Below are positions 55,791-64,000 of a stretch of 64,000 nucleotides of DNA, piece after piece (positions within the stretch are counted from its first letter, which is position 1; each line of letters opens with the position of its first letter). This DNA is from Echria macrotheca (lineage: Eukaryota; Ascomycota; Sordariomycetes; Sordariales; Schizotheciaceae), in assembly GCA_030411725.1 (NCBI GenBank), contig MU839831.1:310001-374000 (forward strand), read 5' to 3'. The translations under genes and the position numbers were made by a program. The notes under the pieces are model-generated. The model was not told the DNA's origin. It searched no databases and was given only the letters and a program-made list of their open reading frames with translations.

Positions 55791-58700
55791 TCAAAAAGCA
55801 CCAAGTGAATCGAATCCAAGTCCTGTCTGCCGTTCCTTTCCCATGGCCAAATAGTCCGGCCCTTCAGTCTCGAGCAGATTCGCGATAGCAAAATGCCCAT
55901 TCTTCCTGGCTAGCTCGATCGCATAGTCAAATCCCGTGTCTAGGTGCCAGTTCCCCTTGGCTCCCGCGTTGAGAAGCATCTTGACGGTATCCAGACGGCC
56001 GTGTTCGGCCGCTCCTTCAATTGCGAACCGCCCCTCCTCGAAGGACGCCATGGCATTAACGTCGGCCCCTTTGGAAATGAGGAGTTCCACGAGTTTGAGG
56101 TCCCCCATTATTGCTGCAGCCTGAAGGGCCGTGACGCCATGACTCGAACCCGCTTCGGCGTTGACATCGGCGCCGCGATCGAGAAGGAAGTTGACGAGCT
56201 CCATTTTTTTAGGTCCGATGCCGAGTTCACAAGCAGCCTGGAGGGCAGTGCGGCCGAAGCGTTCGCTGGGGAGCTCGTTGACATCTGTTCCATAGTCCAG
56301 CAGCATCTTCAATGCCTCCACATCTTCGATCGATGCGGCAAGCTGTGTTGGAGTGAGGCAGAGTGCGTAATTTTCGTTCATACAGCGCCATGACTCGTTA
56401 TCAAACCACATGTAGTCTACAATCGTGTTGTAATGTGGCTCAAGGCATCTCGCAAGTGCAGCCTTCCAGCCCAGGTCGATGACTCCATGGAGCACAGAGC
56501 TGGGCTTCATGCCTGGCTGGTTGATCTCAGCCCCAGCATCAAGTAACTCCATAAAAAAGTCTTCTCCTCCACTGTAAACGTACTGGGAGCCTATATGGCA
56601 GAAGGCTTCCAGTGCAGTGTAACCACCTGTCATGGCGGGGGGTGCAGAAACGTCGGCGCCATGACGGAGCAGCATCCTAGCTATTTCAATGGGTGTAGTA
56701 CTGGTCAGCGCTGCCTGTAACGCTGTTCGCCCACCATCAGGATATGCCACCGCATTGACGTTTGCGCCCCTATGAATAAGAAATGAGGCCATTTTTGTGC
56801 AATGCTCAGCCGCGGCGGTTTGAAGAGGATTGAGCTGCAGTCCAGGCGTGTCGATATTAACCCCACAGCGGAGCAACACATCCGCGTGAGCGATTGTTTT
56901 GTCATCAAGCCGCGTAGCGGCGACAAGCGCTTCCATTCTTTCTCGGGAATCCGGTTGGTGCCGAAGTAACTTCTTCAGAATGTCAGTTCCTCCGTTGAAA
57001 ACTGCTCGAACAAGGAGGCCAGGCTCAGCAACACTCGCGTTGTGTTTCAAGAGCAGATCCACATAAACTGGCTTCTTACGCTCCAGCAGAGCCGTCATGA
57101 TTGGCGGTTCGCTCAGCAAAGGGCAGTCGGGATCCACTCCATACTGAAGTAATGTCATTGCCGAAGCGAAATGATCGCCTTTGATGGACTCCTCAAGTGC
57201 TTGTTCCAAGTGAAGCTGCGACACGCCATCTGGATGCGTTTGGACGTATGTTGTAAGAGCGTGAACACCAGAATCTGCCGAGTCCAGCAGATCCCCAAGG
57301 AGCACGCCCGGTGAAGTTGGCGCCATATGTTTCACCAGTATCCCTAATATCTCTCGGCAGTGGATCGAAGCCCATTGAATCATCGGCTCCCCCTCAATGG
57401 TGCCATCAAGCTTCAGATCGGGGTAGTAGCTGAGCATGAAGGTGACAAAAACTAGTTTCTTCTTGAAAACTGCAAACGCAAGAGGACTGGAAAATTCCAT
57501 GTCTGCCTCGTAGAGATTGTACCGACAGCGCTTTAGGATATCCGCACCGGACTCCAATAGAAGCCTTACTGCCACAATATCATCTCCCTTGGTGGCTTCA
57601 AAAAGTGCCGTCCGGCCATCGGTGTTTCGCGCATCGACAGGAACCCCGTGGCCCAGCAAAAACCTGACCATATCGAAGTTCTTTGCGCTGAGAAACCGAT
57701 TTAACAACTCGCCGGCGACGTCTTTTTTGAAGTATTCTGGGTCCATGTTTGCGAGCACGCGTCTGGTGAAGGCGTCGTCGCCTACAGAGGCTATGTCATA
57801 GGCGACGCTCCTGAAGTCCACTCCGCGATCCAAGAGCGTATCGAGTATCGGGATATTTTTGATGCGAATGGCTGATTCGAAGACAATTTTTGAGAAGGCG
57901 TGGATGGTCGGAGTGTGCATTTCCATGAATATCTGGAATAGTCCCAAGTACTGATGCTTAACTATCCATCTGAGGAACCTGTCCATTGTGGCCGGGGCAA
58001 GACCATTGTTGGATGCAAAGAACGCGGCCAATGCGAAAAGAACTGGCAGTGACCTTGTGACGGGAGAAGAAATGTCGAGGATCCGCTCGAGGCTTGCGCA
58101 GAGATCGCCATCTCTTTGTTCGGGGATAAACCCGTGAAATCCTAGAGCAATCTCTGCAATGCTTCGAGCGGTGAAGGCCGGGTCGCTAGTTCCAAGAAGA
58201 GCTGAGAGCACCTCCCGTCTCTCAACGAGGGCGTTAGATGTTGCGGGTCCCGGATGAATGCCAGATCGTCCGGGGGATTCTTGCCGCCAACCATGGAAAG
58301 CTGCTAACAAAATTAGGAACGCCAACAAGAGTAGCCATTCGGGCCCTCTGAACTTACCAGGATACTTTTCGATCCCATCCAAGACCTGGAACCACGGCAG
58401 ATTTGCAGTCAATACTTGATGCAGACTGATGGCGGCGTTGGTATTCGCAAGGTTAGAGCTGACAGGACTAGCAAGCACCTGGCTGGGGCTCCAGGCGCGG
58501 TCCCAAAATAGGTAAGGGTCATGGGATTCAAGTTGCATGGGGCTAGGTGTTCGCCAGGTAAAGATCGAGTTCGACGCTTCTGGTACTAGGTATCAGCTTT
58601 TGTTCTCTGGGTGGCTACAAGACCCAGGTATTTCCTACCGATAGCGGCTACATCACCGCTTTCTCTCTCCCAAACAATATCAGACGTCATTGCCAAGGGG

Positions 58701-59315
58701 CTGTGGGAAAAAATGGACGGATCCATCTCCAGACCACCACATGCATCTACACTGTGTGCGGCTTGTTCAGGCGTCTGGTGGCCCGCGGATGGCGGTCTGA
58801 ACGTTGCAGCTCTCAAAGCAAATGGAGACGGTGTTCGAACCGTAATTATGCCCTTCTGAACACGCCCTGGGGCGTCTCCTGACTTGTTATTAGCGACATC
58901 AGCCTCCTTCGAGCAGCTCATACCTACGGACAGACCTCTGTTTGGCGACACCACATCTTGCGCGGGCGATTCCCCGGCTTACACGACCAGGCGGAAGGGG
59001 TTGGCCATGGAGGCAAGGTAAAGATTGTTTGCCAAGAGCCTCTCGGCTCCTCATCTCTTGCTCGATATATGCCCACTCGTGTTCTTTGACGTTTTTGAGG
59101 CCCGGATAGCGGTACTTGTACTGTCGCTCGCTGGTACAGGTCAATGACGGGACGGGACGGTGGACGGGGTGTGCCTACGTTGCAGTGAAATGATACCTCT
59201 GGCTCATTTCCATCGAAACTTCCTTCCAGGTCTTGTTTTGTGAGATGAACAAGTTGCGAATTTCGGTTTCATGCGCGTCCCAATCAAGGGACGCGCTCTC
59301 GTCATTCAGAGCCAT
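55791..59315 (-). CDS. Clr5-domain ankyrin-repeat protein, five exons
   Basis: A 1084-residue protein assembled by hand. Exons: 59179-59315, 58985-59130, 58639-58878, 58358-58579, 55791-58300. Residues 1-60 are a Clr5 domain (LDWDAHETEIRNLFISQNKT, WKEVSMEMSQRY, then ERQYKYRYPGLKNV), a helix-turn-helix-like module common at the N-terminus of fungal ankyrin proteins. A linker and a helical region follow. From about residue 330 to the end there are more than ten ankyrin repeats, for example DGRTALFEATKGDDIVAVRL and GVTALQAAAIMGDLKLVELL, ending GLGFDSLGAF. The ATG context is good (gaccATGG). The boundary between exons 2 and 3 is ambiguous: donor GTGTAA with acceptor TCAG, or donor GTAAGC with acceptor AAG, differing by two residues. 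Function is not known; such proteins are often linked with incompatibility or signalling. Confidence 0.85.
58301..58357 (-). other. In-frame 57-nt intron in the Clr5-ankyrin gene
   Basis: GTAAGT donor, CCTAAT branch and TTAGCAG acceptor in a 57-base segment with no stop. Read through, it would encode 19 residues that look like a transmembrane helix (EWLLLLAFLILLAA). Splicing instead gives EKYPAFHGWRQE. Confidence 0.85.
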
Positions 59316-60212
59316 GGTCGTCGAGGGTGCTTGCGACACGCAAGATCCAGGAGGAATAACATACGGCTTTGACGCGCGAAGACAAAAATAAAATGAAATT
59401 GACCGTGGCGGTCCCCGTCTTGCTCTGCGATTATTAGTGTTGGGAGCGGCAGAATTGAGGGCAGGGTGGGAATTTGTAATGAGGCACTGGGGTTAGTAGG
59501 TAGAATTTTGTGTCGTGAGCTCGCACTTTCCGTGGGGCGGAATTGGGGGTTGTCCTTTTGTCGTCCTTTTGGATTGACCAATAAGCAGGCATCGCCAGAA
59601 GGACGTTGGGACGCACGGTTGCCGAAGACATTTCAAGGCGGTGTGGACCAACGCAGGCAAGTCTGGTCACCGAAAGTTCAAATTTTGCTTTCATGGAAAC
59701 TGCATGATGTCGAAGTCATACTCCCACAAGACATTGGAATAGACGTTAGGGAGCGTCGAACATTCCGAAGTGTCAAGCCCCAAATATCAGTCTGTTCAGT
59801 CCTTTACCTCGGTAGTCCCCATCATTTGCAAGGGAGCTGCCGTGGCGGGCTTTGCAAGGGCCGCGTGATACCATTGGTGAATTGATGCAGCTGGCCAATT
59901 CAGAAGAACGGGCGCCGAGGTATCCAAGTACCCTGGGCGGTACCCAGGTACCCCAAAAGCCCAACTTCACGAGTTACAAAAGAACGACTTTTGTCGCTGG
60001 GGCTCACTCAAGATCAACCCTTGCTGGGGGGTTTCATGATTATAAAGGATCATCCGCTTCCTTCTTCAGGTTTCTTTCTGCCATGGCTGATCGACTTTGA
60101 TCCTCATCAGCTACGCATCCCGGTCCTCAACACCGTCTCTATTCGTTTCTCGGGCATCTTTTTATCTGATCCGCCTTACTTTCACGTTGGTGAATATACC
60201 TAGGTACCCAAC
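59316..60212. other. Divergent promoter region
   Basis: Between the starts of the Clr5-ankyrin gene and the small gene at 60213. Holds GGTACC-type palindromes at about 59920-59953 (two gtacc/ggtac pairs around CCCAGG) and a TACCTAGGTA-like site at 60197-60206 just before the small gene. Confidence 0.45.
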
Positions 60213-60608
60213 ATGCCCAAATCGTCATCATCCTTCTCCTCAACAGTCGTGGAGACCTCCCAGACTGGATCTCGCTCGCCCCCTCCTGAGGTGTAAGTCC
60301 CCAGTCCTCTCATTCTCACCCAATACCCCGTCCCTTCAGCCCTTCAGCTACTTAGCCGATGTTTTCATCCCGACCCTTTTTTCCTGCTCAGTATTTTCTT
60401 CTCGGCTTAGCCACTTCCACTTCTCACACTGCCTCCTGTCAGTATCGAGACCCACGTTCCCACGATCAAGTCCAAGAAGACCAAATCGAGTACGAGTTAC
60501 AAAACCAAGGAATCCTCTATCATGTTGGCTCAGTGGGTGTTGGACACGAAGGAAGTGCCGGTCAACGAGCGGCTTCAGGATCCGGATGGTGGTTCTGTAC
60601 TACCATAG
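60213..60608 (+). CDS. Small hydrophilic protein, two exons, 81 residues
   Basis: A gene too short and too spliced to appear as one long frame. Exon 1 60213-60292 starts MPKSSSSFSSTVVETSQTGS. The intron 60293-60442 has a GTAAGT donor and a TGTCAG acceptor and joins GT with T in frame. Exon 2 60443-60608 reads VIETHVPTIKSKKTKSS, then a helix IMLAQWVLDTKEVPVNERLQ, and stops at TAG 60606-60608. Codon use is ordinary in both exons. I recognise no family. The Lys/Ser-rich middle could be a nuclear localisation signal. The frame continuity across a textbook intron is the main support. Confidence 0.6.
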
Positions 60609-61212
60609 GTAGGACTCGTAGGAGGGATATCCAATGCGAAGCATGTGCCAACCTGAGGATCCGCCATCATGTACCTAGCTCACATGGATTTTGACTTCAC
60701 TACAATCATGATGATTTACCTCCACTATTTGCGAGGAGCAAGACGAGTTTCTCAAGCTGTCCCGCAGCTGAAGTGTCCTGCATTGTCGAACCGACTTACC
60801 GCCGTTTCACAAAGCCAGCCGCGGGTTTATCTTCGATTCTGAAGCTGGGATTCACTAAACCAGCGGGAAGACAGCTGGCAAAAAGCTCGTTCCATCTTAT
60901 CAGCACCGATAAAAAACTCGGGTCGTGTGCTCAGGCACGTCAAACTCTGCTCCAGGATTGCCAGTGTTTGGTTATTTTGCGGCCATGATCCCGTGTAGTG
61001 CCTATCTGCCCCGTGGAGAAGGGGCGGTTGGCGCCGGGGCCGGCGAAAATTGGCAGGAGACACTGGCGATATCTGGAACCGCGATTGCGTCATTCTAGCT
61101 TCCCGCTTTATGAGTGACCCCGATTTATCTGTTTGTTACCTGCATGGGTACCCAACCCAGCTGATGGAGCAACTTCGCCTGGTCCAAAAAAACATCATAC
61201 GGCATTCGGAAG
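60609..61212. other. Intergenic before the 2OG oxygenase
   Basis: 3' flank of the small gene and leader of the oxygenase. No feature seen. Confidence 0.45.
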
Positions 61213-62341
61213 ATGGCATCCCACGCATTTACCTCCATCCCCATCGTCGACCTCTCCTTGGCTGATGATGACTCCACCAAGTCGCAACTCCTGCGACAGC
61301 TCCGCCATGCACTCACCGAAGTCGGCTTCCTCTACATCGTGAACCACGGAGTTCCGGAAGCAGTAATCCAGAAAATGGTCGACGCGCTGCCAAACCTGTT
61401 CAATCTGCCGACCGCAGCCAAGGTCGAAGTTGCCCTGCACAACTCGCCCCATTTTCTGGGATACAGCGCCGACGGATCCGAGACCACGGCCGGGAAGACC
61501 GACAGGAGGGAGCAGTTCGAGTTCGCTACCGAGTTGACAGCCTCGTGGACGGACGGAAAGCCTTTGTACGAGCGACTTAGGGGTCCAAACCAGGTACTCC
61601 AATCCCTCGCTCTATTCTCCACGGTCACTTACTAACCGGGCGTCTAACCGATCGCAGTGGCCATCGGCGTACCCAAGCTTGCAGACAATTGTCGGAAACT
61701 ACATCGCTGCCCTTACCAGTTTAGGAGATCGATTCCTTCGATTAGTCGCCCAAGCACTTTCCCTGCCGTCCCCAGAGAGTCTCTTCAGCTTCCTTTCGGA
61801 CCAGCATCGATTAAAGCTAGTCCGCTATCCTCCAGTGCCTGACGACTCCGATGATCTTGCCCAAGGTGTAGGGCCACACAAAGATTCGTCTGGGTGGTGG
61901 ACATTCCTGCTACAGGCTTCTCCCGACGTAAAGGGGCTCCAGGTACTGAATGGCGACGGCGCCTGGGTCGATGTCCCTGTGATACCGGGCTCATTCGTCG
62001 TCAACATCGGGCAGGCATTCGAGGTCGTGACCAACGGCGTATGCAAGGCTACGACTCATCGTGTTGTACTTGCGCCGGGGTCTCCGGAGCGCTTCAGCGT
62101 GCCATTTTTCCAGGGAGTGAGGAGGGACCTTACGAAAGAAGAAGCCATCGAGACATTCAAACATCACTTCGCAAGTGGCAGGGATTCGGCTGGGGGTCAC
62201 ATCGACTCGCCCTTCCTCCAAGGAAAGTACGACACCTGGGGAGAAAGTCAGTTGCGGACGAAAATTCGAAGCCATCGGGATGTTGGGAGGAGGTTCTACT
62301 CAGACAACGGTGTGTTTGACACTTATATCAATGATGGGTAG
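61213..62341 (+). CDS. 2-oxoglutarate/Fe(II)-dependent oxygenase, two exons
   Basis: Non-heme iron dioxygenase of the isopenicillin N synthase-like family, 354 residues. Exons 61213-61593 and 61658-62341, phase 0; intron with GTACTC donor, CTAAC branch and GCAG acceptor. The N-terminal family domain is clear: IPIVDLSLADDDS, HALTEVGFLYIVNHGVPEAV. The iron ligands are His201 and Asp203 (GPHKDSS) and His261 (KATTHRV), and the 2-oxoglutarate-binding Arg272 is in the usual RFS motif (Arg272, Ser274). All are present, so it should be active. Substrates in this family range from small metabolites to flavonoid-like compounds and cannot be read here. It is convergent with the sugar transporter. Confidence 0.92.
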
Positions 62342-62647
62342 AGTACCCGACTGTTCACACCATTGCAACATATATCAGTTGTAAGTCTGGAAATTGCAAA
62401 GTCCTACATTAACGGAGCTTCAAACTCCAAAAGATCCCATTCCTTTTGCAACCCACGAGAGTCTTGCTGATATAGAACCCTGCTGATTACTCGCAGGTAG
62501 ATACAATACATACAATCCATCCCATCCCTGATTCATTCCCACGCCCAACAGGACAGCCACAGCAACGCTATGTACATAACCATATGGAACAGTCAATGGA
62601 CATGCAGATACTCGAGAAAACACGGAAACGGTAAACCAGGGCCTCGA
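62342..62647. other. Intergenic between convergent genes
   Basis: 3' flanks of the oxygenase and the sugar transporter. No feature seen. Confidence 0.5.
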
Positions 62648-64000
62648 TTAGACCTTGGCCTCCTTGTCCATGTCTTCGACGTGCAAGACGGTCTTGGCGA
62701 CGGCGTTGGTGGCACGCAGGGCGTAGTCCTCCCTGTTCTCGAACACTATTTGATATTGCGTCAGAATGTTTTCCGGGAAAGCGTGGGGAGCGCCACTTAC
62801 GGAAAGCAAGCTCCTCGAGAGAGCGGCCGGATGTCTCGGGCCAGAGGAACCAGATGACGACGGCCTCGAAGGCGATCCAGCAGCAGTAGACGAGGAGATA
62901 CTTCCAGCCAATGGCTTGGGTGCCTATTTCACCGTTAGTGTTCGCAAATACTTTGGGTCACCTGATGAAAACTTACCGATGGGGTTGACGTTGGTGCCAA
63001 AAAACTGAGCGGCCTTGCCCCAGAACTGGAAGATGGCGATACCACGGGCACGCTGAGAATAGGGGAAGATCTCAATCAGGTACGTGTACGTCAGGGCGTT
63101 GAAGCACAGGTTGTAGGCCGGGCTGTAGGCATAGATCCAAAAGAGCGACATCTTGGCGGCGACGGCCGACTTGTTGGCGATGAAGACGGCGGTGCAAATA
63201 GTCCAGGCGACGTAGACGGCCAGAATGGAGAAGATACCCGTCAGATACATGGTGCGGCGGCGGAAGCGCATGACGACGAGGGCGGCGCTGACACCGCACA
63301 CGAGCGACCAGCACTGGTTGCCCAGGTTGTACTCGGACTGGAAGATGGGGTCGGTGTAGCCGATGAGCTTGAGGACATCGCCGAGGAAGTACGAGATGAC
63401 GACGTTGCCCGACAGCTGAGTGAACAGACCGAGGAAGGAGCCAATGATAACACGACGGCGCATACCGGCGGTGGCGACGAGGTCGCGCCACGAACGCTTC
63501 GAGTGCTCAAGCTCGATCTCGAGTGTCGTCTTGATCTCGACGATTTCAGCCTGCACGAACTCGGAGTTGGGGTTGCCCTCGGCGTGGTACGTGATGAGCA
63601 CCTCCTTGGCCTCCTCGAAGCGGTCCTTGCTCATCAGGTAGCGGGGAGACTCGGGCAGGAAGAACACAAAGGTAATCTGCAGCAGCGAAGGCGCCATCTG
63701 GAGGAGCGACGGGATGCGCCACGACCAGTCATTGTCGATCTGCTGGGTGCCGAAGGTCGAGCCGGCAGCGATGATGGCTCCGATGAAGTAGCAGGCGTTG
63801 AACAGCGAGGTCAAAATCGGACGCTCCTTGGGGTAGCCCAGCTCGCCAATCAGGCACGAACCTGCGACGATGGCGTACGGGAGACCGAAACCGATGATAC
63901 CACGAGCAATGATGTACATGGGGCCTGTGTCTCTCGTCAGCATTTGTTGAAAGTCACGACCGGGGCAACGAACCGTTGAACGAGAAACCTTGGATGATAG
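62648..64000 (-). CDS. MFS sugar transporter (lactose-permease/hexose type), 5' end beyond the window
   Basis: Sugar/H+ symporter of the fungal SP family in the plasma membrane. Visible exons: 63974-64000 (partial), 62977-63924, 62801-62923, 62648-62745. The joins read GFSFN-GPMYIIARGIIGFG, NVNP-IGTQAIGWKYLLVY and ELAF-LFENREDYAL. Each intron has a GT donor and a CTAAC, CTGAC or similar branch site. Family marks are PESPRYL after TM6, RARGIAIFQFWGKAAQF near TM10, and PETSGRSLEELAF after TM12. The tail is short (VLHVEDMDKEAKV). About the first 120-150 residues, including TM1-TM3, are outside the window. Substrate is a mono- or disaccharide; the exact sugar is unknown. Confidence 0.92.

Noticed and set aside
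58301..58357. Transmembrane helix in the Clr5-ankyrin protein
   Set aside because: The hydrophobic residues come from an in-frame intron with textbook splice sites.
1..64000. tRNA genes and CRISPR arrays
   Set aside because: No GGTTCRANYC-type B box with a matching A box was found by eye, and no regularly spaced repeats. A tRNAscan run would settle the former.

Overview
The window is nuclear DNA of a filamentous ascomycete, most likely a Sordariomycete. The genes have short introns (about 50-215 nt) with GT..AG ends and CTRAY branch sites. The protein families are fungal: HET, Clr5-ankyrin, UstYa-like, APSES, CrnA-type nitrate transport and feruloyl esterase. A single dispersed 5S rRNA gene carries its own TATA box. 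There is no operon structure, and I saw no tRNA, CRISPR array or intact transposon. The species cannot be fixed from the sequence alone.

Layout. 0-13 kb is gene-dense: 3' part of a nitrate transporter (1-956), an orphan protein with an odd base composition (1420-2733), a small acidic two-exon protein on the minus strand (3042-3626), an F-box protein whose apparent stop is probably removed by splicing (5398-7276), an EamA/DMT transporter (8146-9531, minus) and the cell-cycle regulator Mbp1 (10841-13060). 13-33.8 kb is gene-poor: one putative membrane-anchored low-complexity protein (20300-21733), one 5S rRNA gene (28969-29087) and long GC-moderate non-coding DNA. 33.8-41.2 kb holds a Q-rich disordered protein, then a UstYa-like oxidase, an aldo-keto reductase and a short-chain dehydrogenase close together. 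44-59 kb is a typical fungal accessory stretch: a Mid2/Wsc-like surface sensor, a HET-domain protein tail-to-tail with a CorA-like membrane protein, a secreted feruloyl-esterase-like hydrolase, an MFS transporter and a large Clr5-ankyrin protein. 60-64 kb holds a small 81-residue protein, a 2-oxoglutarate/Fe(II) oxygenase and an MFS sugar transporter that runs off the right edge.

How genes may work together (inference). The UstYa-like oxidase, AKR and SDR could form a small redox module, but no polyketide, peptide or terpene backbone gene is present. The HET protein, CorA-like protein and Clr5-ankyrin protein are families common in non-self recognition and lineage-specific regions. Nitrate uptake, sugar uptake and feruloyl-ester hydrolysis fit a plant-litter or plant-associated lifestyle.

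The main new structural results come from hand-built gene models: an in-frame intron that mimics a transmembrane helix in the Clr5-ankyrin gene, a missed two-exon small gene at 60.2 kb, a spliced C-terminal extension of the F-box protein, a Cys-rich ATG-less reading frame at 46 kb, and a within-gene switch from C-rich to G-rich coding strand seen in several genes.
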